7,346 nucleotides of DNA from an uncultured Ruminococcus sp. (GCA_900553335.1 USCU01000055.1:1-7346); one strand, 5' to 3'; counted from the first letter of the stretch, positions 1 to 6,816 are shown. A program made the numbers and translations. The notes: generated by a model not told the origin, from the sequence alone.

Positions 1-849
1 ACCGTAACCTGCATCCGTTATAATATCTCTTGCCGCTTTGTCAATATCGCAAAATCTTGCTCCAGGCTTTATAGCGTCAATCGCCGCCTGCTGAGCTTTC
101 TTTACGATCTCGTAAATCTTTCTGTGTTCATCTGAAACGCTCTTGTAAAAGAAAGTTCTTGTCATATCGGAGCAGTAGTTGTCTTTCACACAGCCAACGT
201 CAACAAGCACACAGTCGCCCTCTTTTATTACTTTAGCGCCGCCCTCATAATGACCGATCGCTGCCGATGCGCCAAAACCTACAAGCGGTTCAAATGAATA
301 TCCGTCAGCACCCTGCGACTTATAAAGCTCCATCATCTGCGAAGCTATACCTTCCTCCGTTACTCCATCAGCTACTCTTTTTATTATTTCGCCCATGGCA
401 TAATCATTTATACGGCTCGCCTCACGCATTAAAACAGCTTCATCGCTGTCCTTTTGACTTCTTGCATAATCCACGCACTCCGATGAGTTTACATATTCAC
501 TTGCAGCTCCGCATTCCATAAGTCTGAGCAGAAATCTCGCTTCAAACTTCTTATCAATGCCAAGCGGCTTGGTATGGTCAGTATATTTTGCTAAAAGCTC
601 TGCGGAGTCAACATTATCGTCAAATCTTATCTTTTCAACTCCTACATCTTCATTCACAGTAAAAAGCTCGTTGATAAAAAACTTGTTTTTTGAACTATCG
701 CTGTTTATATAAAGCGCAAGCATTCTTTCGCCGGGCTTTATCATTATACCTGTAAGATAAAAGACCGAGCAGGGATCACAGATAACCATTTGCTCCAGTC
801 CTTTTTCTGACAGGCTTTTTATGATTTCATTAAGTCTTTGTGTTTTCAT
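1..849 (-). CDS. pepQ: M24-family Xaa-Pro peptidase (prolidase/aminopeptidase P type), C-terminus cut by window edge
   Basis: The frame is open from ATG at 849 to the left edge (283 residues), so the C-terminus is missing. Residues 1 to about 125 resemble the creatinase-type N-terminal domain and the rest the pita-bread M24 fold. Visible active-site features are H200 (in GHYEGG) and the metal-ligand aspartates D217 (VDVG) and D228 (SDMTRT), spaced 11 apart as the family requires. The remaining His, Glu and Glu ligands would lie in the missing 70-80 residues, since relatives are about 355 long. The family uses two divalent metal ions to cleave peptides before proline in the cytoplasm. GAAGAGG at 865-859 is the ribosome binding site. 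The gene starts 27 bases after the ATPase stop, with no terminator visible, so it is probably the last or a late gene of the importer operon. Three cysteines (213, 220, 226) lie around the metal aspartates. Dipeptidase versus aminopeptidase P specificity cannot be settled here. Confidence 0.9.
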   Translation of the reverse strand, partial: MKTQRLNEIIKSLSEKGLEQMVICDPCSVFYLTGIMIKPGERMLALYINSDSSKNKFFINELFTVNEDVGVEKIRFDDNVDSAELLAKYTDHTKPLGIDKKFEARFLLRLMECGAASEYVNSSECVDYARSQKDSDEAVLMREASRINDYAMGEIIKRVADGVTEEGIASQMMELYKSQGADGYSFEPLVGFGASAAIGHYEGGAKVIKEGDCVLVDVGCVKDNYCSDMTRTFFYKSVSDEHRKIYEIVKKAQQAAIDAIKPGARFCDIDKAARDIITDAGYG

Positions 850-876
850 AAAGTTCAGCCTCTTCTATTTATTTAT

Positions 877-1854
877 CTATTTATCATATAATTTGCACGC
901 AACAAGATGTCCGTTTCCTGCATCCTTTAAAACGCTTTTATACTTGTCACAGCCCTCTGTTCTCTTAAAACAGCGTGAACAGAATCTGCATCCGTCGGGA
1001 GGATTGATAGGAGTCGGAACATCTCCCTCCAAAATAATTCTCTCGGTTTTGTTTTCAACATCAACCGATGGAATCGCTGAAAGAAGCGCCTGTGTATACG
1101 GATTCATCGGATTCTCGTAAAGCTCGTTTTTATCCGCCATCTCCATTATCTTTCCTAGATACATTACTCCTACTCTATCGCTAATGTGCTTAACAACATT
1201 GAGTCCGTGAGCAATAAATAAGTAAGTAAGTCCAAATTCATCTTTCAAGTCGTCAAGAAGATTTAAAACCTGAGCCTGAATAGATACATCAAGCGCCGAA
1301 ACAGGCTCGTCACATACTATAAGCTTAGGATTAACAGCAAGTGCTCGGGCAATTCCTACACGCTGACGCTGTCCACCCGAAAATTCATGAGCATATCTGT
1401 TTCTCTGATGGTTTGCAAGTCCCACACAGTTTAAAAGATAATTTACTCTTTTTTCAACTTCATTTTTAGGTAAAAGCTTATTAACTATGATCGGTTCTGC
1501 AATTATATCTCCTATTGTCATTCTAGGATTAAGAGAAGAATACGGATCCTGAAAAATAAGCTGAATATCCTTGCAGTATTCTCTTCTCTGCTTTGAATTA
1601 AGCGCCGTTAAATCAACTCCGTCATAGATTATCTTTCCTGCTGTCGGTGTGTAAAGGTTTACCAGCATTTTTCCTATAGTTGACTTACCGCATCCCGATT
1701 CTCCGACAAGGCCTAACGCTTCTCCCTTATATATTTTAAACGAAACGTCGTCAACAGCCTTTAATATCGAAGTCGGACGTCCGAAAAAGCTTCTTTCAAT
1801 AACAAAGTGCTTTGTAAGTCCCTGTACCTCTAAAAGAACTTCTTTTTCCGCCAT
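877..1854 (-). CDS. dppF: Peptide ABC transporter ATP-binding protein, DppF/OppF type
   Basis: This is one of the two cytoplasmic ATPases that drive peptide import (325 residues, normal length). All ABC motifs are present: Walker A GESGCGKS at 51-58, Q-loop Q102 in IFQDPYSSLNP, signature FSGGQRQR from 158, Walker B LIVCDE ending at E183, and switch histidine H216. The histidine is followed by Gly217 where most relatives (and the partner ATPase) have Asp. After the nucleotide domain comes the oligopeptide-transporter C-terminal domain with a cysteine cluster at 289, 292, 295, 302 and 320. Related Dpp/Opp ATPases hold a [4Fe-4S] cluster at this place. The ATG overlaps the upstream stop by one base (TAATG), with GGAGG at 1869-1865, so translation is probably coupled to the preceding ATPase gene. 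Assignment to F rather than D rests on order and on the longer N-terminus. The exact peptide substrate is inferred from the binding protein. Confidence 0.95.
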   Translation of the reverse strand: MAEKEVLLEVQGLTKHFVIERSFFGRPTSILKAVDDVSFKIYKGEALGLVGESGCGKSTIGKMLVNLYTPTAGKIIYDGVDLTALNSKQRREYCKDIQLIFQDPYSSLNPRMTIGDIIAEPIIVNKLLPKNEVEKRVNYLLNCVGLANHQRNRYAHEFSGGQRQRVGIARALAVNPKLIVCDEPVSALDVSIQAQVLNLLDDLKDEFGLTYLFIAHGLNVVKHISDRVGVMYLGKIMEMADKNELYENPMNPYTQALLSAIPSVDVENKTERIILEGDVPTPINPPDGCRFCSRCFKRTEGCDKYKSVLKDAGNGHLVACKLYDK

Positions 1855-2837
1855 TACTGATCGACCTCCACTTCATCGGAATATAAAAAGCATCTTACCC
1901 TTCTTCCCTCTTCTCCCGGAACATCCGTGAGAGCAGGAAGCTTTTCTTTGCATTTTTCCATGCAGTTGTCGCATCTGTCAGCGAACAAACATCCCTTAGG
2001 CAAAGCTGTCGGATCAGGAACCATTCCCTTTATCATAAACAGTCTGTCCCTGTCCTCGTCAAGTCTTGGAATCGACTCGATAAGTCCCTTTGTATAAGGG
2101 TGCTTCGGAGCTTTAAAAAGGTCCTTAACATCAGCCTCCTCTACAACTCTTCCGCAGTACATAACAACTACCCTGTCAGCAGTTTCTGCAACAACACCTA
2201 AATCGTGAGTTATCAAAATTACTGCCATTCCTATTTCATCTCTGAGCTTTTTAATAAGCTCCAATATCTGCGCCTGAATGGTAACGTCAAGCGCTGTTGT
2301 CGGCTCATCAGCTATTAAAAGCTCCGGATTGCAGCAAAGTCCCATAGCTATCATAACTCTTTGACGCATACCGCCCGACATCTGATGAGGATAATCCTTT
2401 ACCCTCTGTTCGGGAGAAGGTATTCCAACCATTCTAAGCATTCCTATAGCATGCTCCAAAGCCTCTTTTTTATTCATATCGGTATGAGTTAAAATGGATT
2501 CGCAAAGCTGATCCCCTATTCTCTGAACAGGGTTAAGAGAAGTCATAGGCTCCTGAAAGATCATGGAAATCTTGTCACCTCTTATGCTTCGCATTTCCTT
2601 TTTCGATTTTTTGTTTAAATCCTCTCCGTTAAAAAGAATTTCACCGCCTGTTACCTTTCCCGGATCTCTTACAAGTCCCATTACCGATAACGAAGTAACG
2701 CTTTTTCCGCTTCCCGATTCACCGACGATTGCAAGGATTTCTCCTTTATCTACATTAAAGCTTACGTTATTTACAGCCTTTACAGTTCCTCTTTTTACAT
2801 AAAACTCTGTAGAGAGGTTTTTAACATCCAATAACAT
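1854..2837 (-). CDS. dppD: Peptide ABC transporter ATP-binding protein, DppD/OppD type
   Basis: This is the second ATPase subunit (327 residues, normal length), expected to form a heterodimer with the next gene's product under the two permeases. Motifs are intact: Walker A GESGSGKS at 39-46, Q95 in IFQEPMTSLNP, signature MSGGMRQR from 153, Walker B LLIADE ending at E178, D-loop TALD, and H211 in THDLG. The C-terminal oligopeptide-transporter domain carries cysteines 283, 289, 292, 296 and 316, matching the CxxxxxC...C...C pattern linked to a [4Fe-4S] cluster in related proteins. The ATG is preceded by a strong AAGGAGG at 2854-2848, ten bases away, which overlaps the TAA stop of the upstream permease gene. 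The 15-base spacing and this overlap indicate one transcript. Calling it Dpp rather than Opp follows the binding protein and is less certain than the ATPase role. Confidence 0.95.
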   Translation of the reverse strand: MLLDVKNLSTEFYVKRGTVKAVNNVSFNVDKGEILAIVGESGSGKSVTSLSVMGLVRDPGKVTGGEILFNGEDLNKKSKKEMRSIRGDKISMIFQEPMTSLNPVQRIGDQLCESILTHTDMNKKEALEHAIGMLRMVGIPSPEQRVKDYPHQMSGGMRQRVMIAMGLCCNPELLIADEPTTALDVTIQAQILELIKKLRDEIGMAVILITHDLGVVAETADRVVVMYCGRVVEEADVKDLFKAPKHPYTKGLIESIPRLDEDRDRLFMIKGMVPDPTALPKGCLFADRCDNCMEKCKEKLPALTDVPGEEGRRVRCFLYSDEVEVDQ

Positions 2838-2852
2838 CTAAGTAAAACCTCC

Positions 2853-3755
2853 TTAGCTTCTTGATTTCGGATCAAGCGCATCTCTTAGACCGTCGCCGAA
2901 AAGATTAAACGCCAAAACTGCCAAAGTTATTGCAAGTCCCGGGAAAATAAGCATATGCGGATAAACCAAAACCATGCTTCTTACTCTTCCGAGCATGTCG
3001 CCCCACTCCGCTATCGGAGGCTGAACGCCGAGTCCCAAGAATCCAAGCGCCGCAGTATCCAAAATTGCAGTCGAAATACCCAATGTCGCTCTTACAACTA
3101 TTGACGACAGAACGTTTGGAAGAATATGATGAAAAATTATTCTACTGTCAGAATTTCCCAAAACTCTTGCTGCCGCAACATAGTCGTTTTCTTTAACGGA
3201 CAAAATCGAGCTTCGTATAATTCTTGCATATTCCGGTATAGACACAACACCGATTGCGATAATTGCCTTATCGAGTCCTTTTCCGAGGGCAGCCATAAGA
3301 GTAACTGCGAGCAATATTGACGGAACAGAAAGCATAATATCCATGATTCTCATTATGAAAGCGTCGATTTTTCCGCCGAAATATCCTGCGATGGATCCGA
3401 ATACTGTACCTAAAATAAGTGAGAATGCTACTGCTGCAACACCTACAAAAAGCGATATTCTTGTTCCAACTATTACTCTGCTGAAAATATCACGTCCTAA
3501 CTGATCTGTCCCAAACCAGTGAGCCGCAGAAGGCGTCTGATTGGCATCAACCATGGCATTCTTATAAGGATCATACGGCGTTATATAAGGTCCGATAATG
3601 GCAATAATTATCAAAACTATAATTACAAAAAGCCCGAAAAGCGCTGCTTTATTTTTTCTAAGAGCATCCCACATTGATTTAAGACGGGATTCCGGCTTTT
3701 CTAATATAGCCTCAGGCTCTGCGCCCTCTGCCAGTACAAATTTATTTTTTGCCAT
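2853..3755 (-). CDS. dppC: Peptide ABC transporter permease, DppC/OppC type
   Basis: This is one of two inner-membrane permeases forming the translocation pore (300 residues). A charged cytoplasmic N-terminus (1-36) of the OppC_N type leads into the first membrane helix (about 38-58). The periplasm-facing-type segment holds the family signature HWFGTDQLGRDIFSR at 79-93. Further hydrophobic helices lie at about 99-125, 135-157, 164-180, 216-243 and 268-288. The EAA coupling loop, which docks on the ATPase, is at about 192-214 (YVAAARVLG...HHILPN). The C-terminus ends with the typical FGDGLRDALDP. The ATG at 3755 is chosen because AAGGAGG at 3771-3765 sits nine bases upstream. The gap to the preceding permease stop is only four bases, so that ribosome binding site lies inside the end of the upstream gene. 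Function is confident; C versus B follows from OppC_N and the order. Confidence 0.95.
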   Translation of the reverse strand: MAKNKFVLAEGAEPEAILEKPESRLKSMWDALRKNKAALFGLFVIIVLIIIAIIGPYITPYDPYKNAMVDANQTPSAAHWFGTDQLGRDIFSRVIVGTRISLFVGVAAVAFSLILGTVFGSIAGYFGGKIDAFIMRIMDIMLSVPSILLAVTLMAALGKGLDKAIIAIGVVSIPEYARIIRSSILSVKENDYVAAARVLGNSDSRIIFHHILPNVLSSIVVRATLGISTAILDTAALGFLGLGVQPPIAEWGDMLGRVRSMVLVYPHMLIFPGLAITLAVLAFNLFGDGLRDALDPKSRS

Positions 3756-3759
3756 GAGC

Positions 3760-4776
3760 TTATGCCTCCTTCCTTCCGTATTTAATTCTAGGATCTAAAA
3801 ATGCGTAAATAATATCTACAATCAAATTCATCAACACAAATATAGTAGCAATTATGAGTACGACCGCCTGAATTACAGGGAAGTCAGATTTATTTATACA
3901 GTCAACCGTATAGCTTCCTATTCCAGGCCAAGCAAATACCGTTTCGGTAAGCACAGCGCCTCCTAAAAGCGAACCAAACTGAAGTCCTATAACGGTAACT
4001 ATAGGCATCAGAGCATTTCTAAGGCCATGTCTGATGATAACTCGTCCCTCACCAAGTCCCTTTGATCTCGCAGTTCTTATGTAATCCTGACCAAGCGTAT
4101 CAAGCATGCTTGAACGTGTCATACGGGATATGATAGCAAGAGTATAAAGCGCAAGCGTCATTCCCGGCAAAATCAAATGCCACAGCGCATTTTTAAACGC
4201 TTCAAAATCTCCGCTTATTAATGTGTCTATAAGATAAAGTCCCGTTACACTATTAACGGAAAAAGTAACATCAATTCTTCCTGATGCCGGAAGCCATCCT
4301 AGCACCTTTGTAAATAGAATAATAAGCAGTATACCGAGCCAGAAAATAGGAATTGACACTCCAACAAGCGACAGCACCATACTCGCATTATCTATAATAC
4401 TGTTTTTCTTTACGGCGGCAATTACTCCTATAAGTATTCCGAATATAGAAGCTACTATAATTGCAAAAATAGCTATTTCAATAGTTGCCGGAAATCTTGA
4501 ACCTATTTCATCCAAAACAGGAGTTTTTGTATAATAAGACTCACCGAAATCTCCCTGAACAGCGCCCGTAACAAAATCAAAGTACTGTTTAACTACGCCG
4601 TCGTTTAGTCCGTTAGCCTCTCTCCATTCTTCCATAGCCTCATCAGATGCATGCTGACCCAATACTACAGGAGCAGGATCCGGTGCGGCAACTCTCAAAA
4701 GAACAAATACGATAAGCGATACTCCGATTAAAACCGGAATAAGCATAAGTAATCGCTTAATAATATATTTTATCAT
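3760..4776 (-). CDS. dppB: Peptide ABC transporter permease, DppB/OppB type
   Basis: This is the partner permease (338 residues). It starts MIKYIIKRLL followed by a membrane helix at about 9-30, the standard N-terminus of this family. Family marks are DFGESYYT near 76-83, the EAA loop at about 231-258 (DYIRTARSKGL...RHGLRNALMP), FAWPGIGSY at 281-289, DFPVIQAVVL at 298-307, and the terminal FLDPRIKYGRK. The frame stays open upstream to a TTG at 4815, but that would add 13 residues (starting FSKDYERG) that relatives lack, and it begins at the edge of an inverted-repeat element. The ATG at 4776 is therefore preferred. Its ribosome binding site is not ideal: AAAGGGG lies 13 bases upstream and AGGA only three. 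The gene is separated from the binding-protein gene by 192 bases holding a terminator and a repeat, so its expression is probably lower than that of the binding protein. Confidence 0.93.
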   Translation of the reverse strand: MIKYIIKRLLMLIPVLIGVSLIVFVLLRVAAPDPAPVVLGQHASDEAMEEWREANGLNDGVVKQYFDFVTGAVQGDFGESYYTKTPVLDEIGSRFPATIEIAIFAIIVASIFGILIGVIAAVKKNSIIDNASMVLSLVGVSIPIFWLGILLIILFTKVLGWLPASGRIDVTFSVNSVTGLYLIDTLISGDFEAFKNALWHLILPGMTLALYTLAIISRMTRSSMLDTLGQDYIRTARSKGLGEGRVIIRHGLRNALMPIVTVIGLQFGSLLGGAVLTETVFAWPGIGSYTVDCINKSDFPVIQAVVLIIATIFVLMNLIVDIIYAFLDPRIKYGRKEA

Positions 4777-4789
4777 TTTCCTAAAAAAG

Positions 4790-4796
4790 CCCCTTT
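4790..4796 (-). promoter_or_regulatory. Candidate ribosome binding site of the DppB permease gene
   Basis: AAAGGGG lies 13 bases before the ATG at 4776, a rather long spacing. A shorter AGGA lies three bases before the ATG. Neither matches the strong sites used by the C, D and F genes, so initiation here may be weaker or coupled to a tiny upstream frame (4799-4773). Confidence 0.5.
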
Positions 4797-4808
4797 CATA
4801 GTCCTTTG

Positions 4809-4903
4809 AAAACAATTAGTTTTCTTTTTAGTGTACGTCCTAAAGCACTATGCAACCGGACGATAATTTAAAATTGCACACTAAAAAGGAAGCTAATAAA
4901 ACA
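4809..4903. mobile_element. MITE-like 83-bp inverted-repeat element with flanking direct repeats
   Basis: The core runs 4815-4897. Its ends are 20-base inverted repeats (4815-4834 against 4878-4897) matching at 18 of 20 positions. Directly outside them is the direct repeat AAAACA (4809-4814 and 4898-4903, extendable by one A), which looks like a target-site duplication. It has no coding capacity. Inside are smaller inverted pairs CGTCC (4836-4840)/GGACG (4858-4862) and TGCAA (4851-4855)/TTGCA (4874-4878), which compete. The two arm mismatches would be G-U pairs in a plus-strand RNA but C-A mismatches in the operon transcript. Small non-autonomous elements of this form are known in many bacteria; no family is recognised here. 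The arms are AT-rich and low in complexity, so an ordinary intercistronic hairpin is the main alternative. Confidence 0.5.
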
Positions 4904-4953
4904 ACGACAAATACAGAGAAACAGCATTTCTCTGTCCTCTGTATTTGCGTCGT
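4895..4953 (-). terminator. Rho-independent (probably partial) terminator after the binding-protein gene
   Basis: In the minus-strand transcript, ACGACGCAAATACAGAG (4953-4937) pairs with CTCTGTATTTGTCGT (4918-4904) in a 15-bp stem with a two-base bulge, followed by the U-rich TGTTTTATT. It begins 15 bases after the binding-protein stop codon. A competing nine-bp hairpin, ACAGAGAAA (4935-4927)/TTTCTCTGT (4921-4913) with a five-base loop, shares the same 3' arm. Because the permease and ATPase genes lie downstream on the same strand, read-through is expected, giving more binding protein than transporter. Confidence 0.75.
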
Positions 4954-4968
4954 CAATTAGTTTAAATA

Positions 4969-6555
4969 TTATCCCTTAGTAACATTGAAAAGCTTAACAG
5001 TAGCTGTACAGTGGTACTTAAAGTTCTTAACATTTGACTTGCAAGCTGTTAAATCCTGCTGGTGAGAGATTGGAAGCCAGATAGCAAGGTCTGCTACATA
5101 CTGTTCCATATCAGCATACATAGCATTTCTTGAATCTCCTGCAGGCTCCTTAGCAGCATCAGAAATCATCTTTGAATATGCCTCGTAAGCTGCCTTGTCA
5201 TCGTCATTTTTAGCAAGGTTAAATCTTGCAACGTTCATTCCGGCATTTGTATCACTCATGAGGTTCAAGAAGTTATCCGGGTCTCCGTTATCTCCGCTCC
5301 ATCCGTAGAAGCAGATATCGTAGTCGCCTGCGATAGTTCTCTCCTTATAAGTTGTCCAGTCATAGGAATCAATTGTGATCTCAACGCCTACCTCTTTGAA
5401 GTATCCCTGAATAGCCTCTGTAAGAGTTTGACCTGTTACAGTATTATAAGGTCTTGGATTCGTATAAGTAATTACATGAAGACTCTTGATACCCTTTTCT
5501 TCAAGTGTTTTCTTTGCAGCGTCAGGATCGTAAGCAACCTGCTTTACGTCAGCGCTGTAACCAGGTATAAATGTAGGCAATACTGTTGTAGCCTTTTCAG
5601 CATATCCGTTGTAAAGACCTGCAACAAGCTCTTCTACGTTTACTGCCTGAGAAAGAGCTACACGAGTTTCCTTGTCAAGTCTTTCAATGTTGTATGCCAT
5701 ATAGTTTATATTCATTCCAGGAGTCTTGTCAACAGTGATGTTGCTGTCGCTTTCAAGCTGTGCAACCTGATTTGTATCAATTCCGTCGATGATATCTACA
5801 TCACCCGACTGAAGCTCAAGAATCTTTGTAGATGCGTCTTTAATTGTTCTGATTACAACATTCTTGATCTGAGCCTTTCCTTCTTCATTCCAATAATCAT
5901 CGTTAGCTTCAAGCTTAACGTGCTGATCCTTCTTCCATTCAACGAACTTATAAGGACCTGTTCCTACAGGATTGTTCATAAGGTCGCCTTCCTTAGCTGC
6001 AGTAGGGCTTACCATAGGTGCACCGAATACCATTGCAAGATTAGCAAGGAAAGGTGTTGAAGGCTGAGAAAGAGTAATATCAACTGTGTACTCATCCTTA
6101 ACCTCTACTCCTGAAACATATCCCCATACGAAATCAGCGTATGTCATGTCCTCAGTCTTGTTAATTGTGTTTCTCTCAACATTGTACTTTACAGCCTCAG
6201 CGTTAAAGTCTGTACCATCGTGGAACTTAACACCCTCCTGAAGATAGAAGGTATAAACAAGTCCGTCATCAGAAACCTTCCAATCCTTAGCAAGGCAAGC
6301 CTTAACCTCAGTAGAGTCAGCCTCATACTGTAAAAGTCCCTCATAAATCTGGTTTGTAACCTTAGCTGACTCACCGTCATCAACGATCTGTGGGTCAAGA
6401 CCTCTCGGATCTGCTCCCTGAGCATAAACGAGTGTTTCATTTGATGAATCCCCTGTGTTCGAGGAATTCTTTGAATCAGAGCTGTCACCGCAGCCTGCGA
6501 GGCACGAAACAGCCATGAGTGCAGCAATAGCGCTGCCCAGAATCTTTTTGTTCAT
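4969..6555 (-). CDS. dppA: Peptide ABC transporter substrate-binding lipoprotein (SBP_bac_5 family, DppA-like)
   Basis: This is the extracytoplasmic receptor that captures short peptides and delivers them to the permeases (528 residues). The start is ATG at 6555, with AAAGGAAG just upstream. A longer frame from GTG at 6594 would place 13 extra residues (RLFLLTER...) before a perfect signal peptide and is rejected. The signal peptide is MNKKILG plus a hydrophobic core, ending in lipobox LAGC with lipidated Cys22. A Ser/Asn/Asp-rich linker (23-40) follows. The SBP family 5 body includes GADPRGLDP (47-55), a YEGLLQY segment (71-77), VKFHDGTDFNAEAVKYNVER (109-128) and NPVGTGPYKF (195-204). GWSGDNGDPDNFL at 418-430 matches the motif of Escherichia coli DppA, where an Asp in this region binds the peptide amino group, so dipeptides are the best guess. 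Haem, nickel or glutathione binders share the fold and cannot be fully excluded. Confidence 0.93.
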   Translation of the reverse strand: MNKKILGSAIAALMAVSCLAGCGDSSDSKNSSNTGDSSNETLVYAQGADPRGLDPQIVDDGESAKVTNQIYEGLLQYEADSTEVKACLAKDWKVSDDGLVYTFYLQEGVKFHDGTDFNAEAVKYNVERNTINKTEDMTYADFVWGYVSGVEVKDEYTVDITLSQPSTPFLANLAMVFGAPMVSPTAAKEGDLMNNPVGTGPYKFVEWKKDQHVKLEANDDYWNEEGKAQIKNVVIRTIKDASTKILELQSGDVDIIDGIDTNQVAQLESDSNITVDKTPGMNINYMAYNIERLDKETRVALSQAVNVEELVAGLYNGYAEKATTVLPTFIPGYSADVKQVAYDPDAAKKTLEEKGIKSLHVITYTNPRPYNTVTGQTLTEAIQGYFKEVGVEITIDSYDWTTYKERTIAGDYDICFYGWSGDNGDPDNFLNLMSDTNAGMNVARFNLAKNDDDKAAYEAYSKMISDAAKEPAGDSRNAMYADMEQYVADLAIWLPISHQQDLTACKSNVKNFKYHCTATVKLFNVTKG

Positions 6556-6564
6556 AATGATTCT

Positions 6565-6573
6565 CTTCCTTTC
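6565..6573 (-). promoter_or_regulatory. Ribosome binding site deciding the DppA start
   Basis: GAAAGGAAG precedes the ATG at 6555 by nine bases. It lies inside the longer open frame from GTG 6594, which has no comparable site, and so supports the shorter product with its clean lipoprotein signal peptide. Confidence 0.8.
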
Positions 6574-6580
6574 TGTCAAC

Positions 6581-6620
6581 AAAAAAAGACGCACGCAATA
6601 GACCTTTCACCTAGCACATC
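6581..6620 (-). promoter_or_regulatory. Candidate attenuator with T7 tract in the dppA leader
   Basis: On the transcribed strand GATGTGC (6620-6614) can pair with GTGCGTC (6594-6588); three of the seven pairs are G-U. TAG (6613-6611) can pair with CTA (6601-6599) inside it. Seven consecutive T (6587-6581) follow at once and end just upstream of the ribosome binding site. The arrangement is that of a leader terminator, but the stem is weak. Confidence 0.35.
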
Positions 6621-6623
6621 TAA

Positions 6624-6677
6624 AGTCCTGCGGCATCTTTGCCTGTTATGATATGTATTACGTCCGTAACCAGGACT
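6624..6677 (-). ncRNA. Structured 5' leader of dppA, three-stem fold, possible riboswitch-like element
   Basis: The minus-strand RNA can fold as a compact three-way junction. P1 pairs AGTCCTG (6677-6671) with CAGGACT (6630-6624). P2 is GTTAC (6670-6666)/GTAAT (6661-6657), closed by a G-U pair, around the tetraloop GGAC. P3 is GGCA (6643-6640)/TGCC (6635-6632) around AAGA. A 13-base linker joins P2 and P3, and one base joins P3 to P1. The GGACTTT region of the P1 3' arm can alternatively pair with AAAGGTC (6607-6601), which would open P1, so a switch is conceivable. The motif does not match any riboswitch consensus that I can recall, and no ligand is proposed. Confidence 0.4.
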
Positions 6678-6689
6678 ATAACATAACAT

Positions 6690-6718
6690 ATTATACTATA
6701 CCATGCGAATTAACGCAA
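6690..6718 (-). promoter_or_regulatory. Sigma-A-type promoter of the dpp operon
   Basis: A perfect -10 TATAAT (6695-6690) lies 17 bases after the -35-like TTGCGT (6718-6713). An overlapping extended -10, TGGTATAGT (6702-6694), is a close alternative. Transcription would start near 6683, giving a leader of about 128 nt that contains the folded region. A second isolated TATAAT (6731-6726) has no properly spaced -35. No convincing CodY box or cre site was found upstream. Confidence 0.65.
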
Positions 6719-6816
6719 TAGTAATATTATACAAAAAAATCATAAAATAATTATCCAATATGTTGAAGCGACAAAATTTTTAATGAAATAACACGCAAAA
6801 TCTGCTATAAATTTAA

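Noticed and set aside
267..521. Plus-strand frame of 84 codons opposite the M24 peptidase
   Set aside because: The minus-strand frame here encodes clear M24 motifs; the plus-strand product is a His/Leu/Pro-rich shadow.
861..886. Short tandem ATAAATAG-like repeats between dppF and the peptidase gene
   Set aside because: Only about two copies in AT-rich intergenic DNA; likely a chance low-complexity stretch with redundant stop codons.
4777..4815. TTG-initiated 13-residue extension of DppB
   Set aside because: The extra residues are not family-like, no ribosome binding site precedes the TTG, and the ATG at 4776 gives the standard N-terminus.
4834..4863. Resemblance between the GTCC-GGTT-GGACGTA pieces of the A-B gap element and the dppA leader
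   Set aside because: The shared blocks are only four to seven bases with different spacing and a different secondary structure, so common origin cannot be supported.
5428..6060. Plus-strand open frame of 210 codons opposite dppA
   Set aside because: It lies wholly inside a well-supported gene on the other strand, has a composition rich in Cys, Tyr and Ser typical of antisense frames, and shows no recognisable domain or ribosome binding site.
6189..6527. Minus-strand frame of 112 codons inside dppA
   Set aside because: It is an out-of-frame shadow of the binding-protein gene without any protein-like features.
6556..6594. GTG-initiated extension of DppA
   Set aside because: It would include the T7 tract and ribosome binding site as codons and bury the lipoprotein signal peptide.
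6732..6816. Possible CodY box or cre site upstream of the promoter
   Set aside because: AAAATTTT-type stretches occur, but the matches to the CodY (AATTTTCWGAAAATT) and cre consensus sequences are poor.
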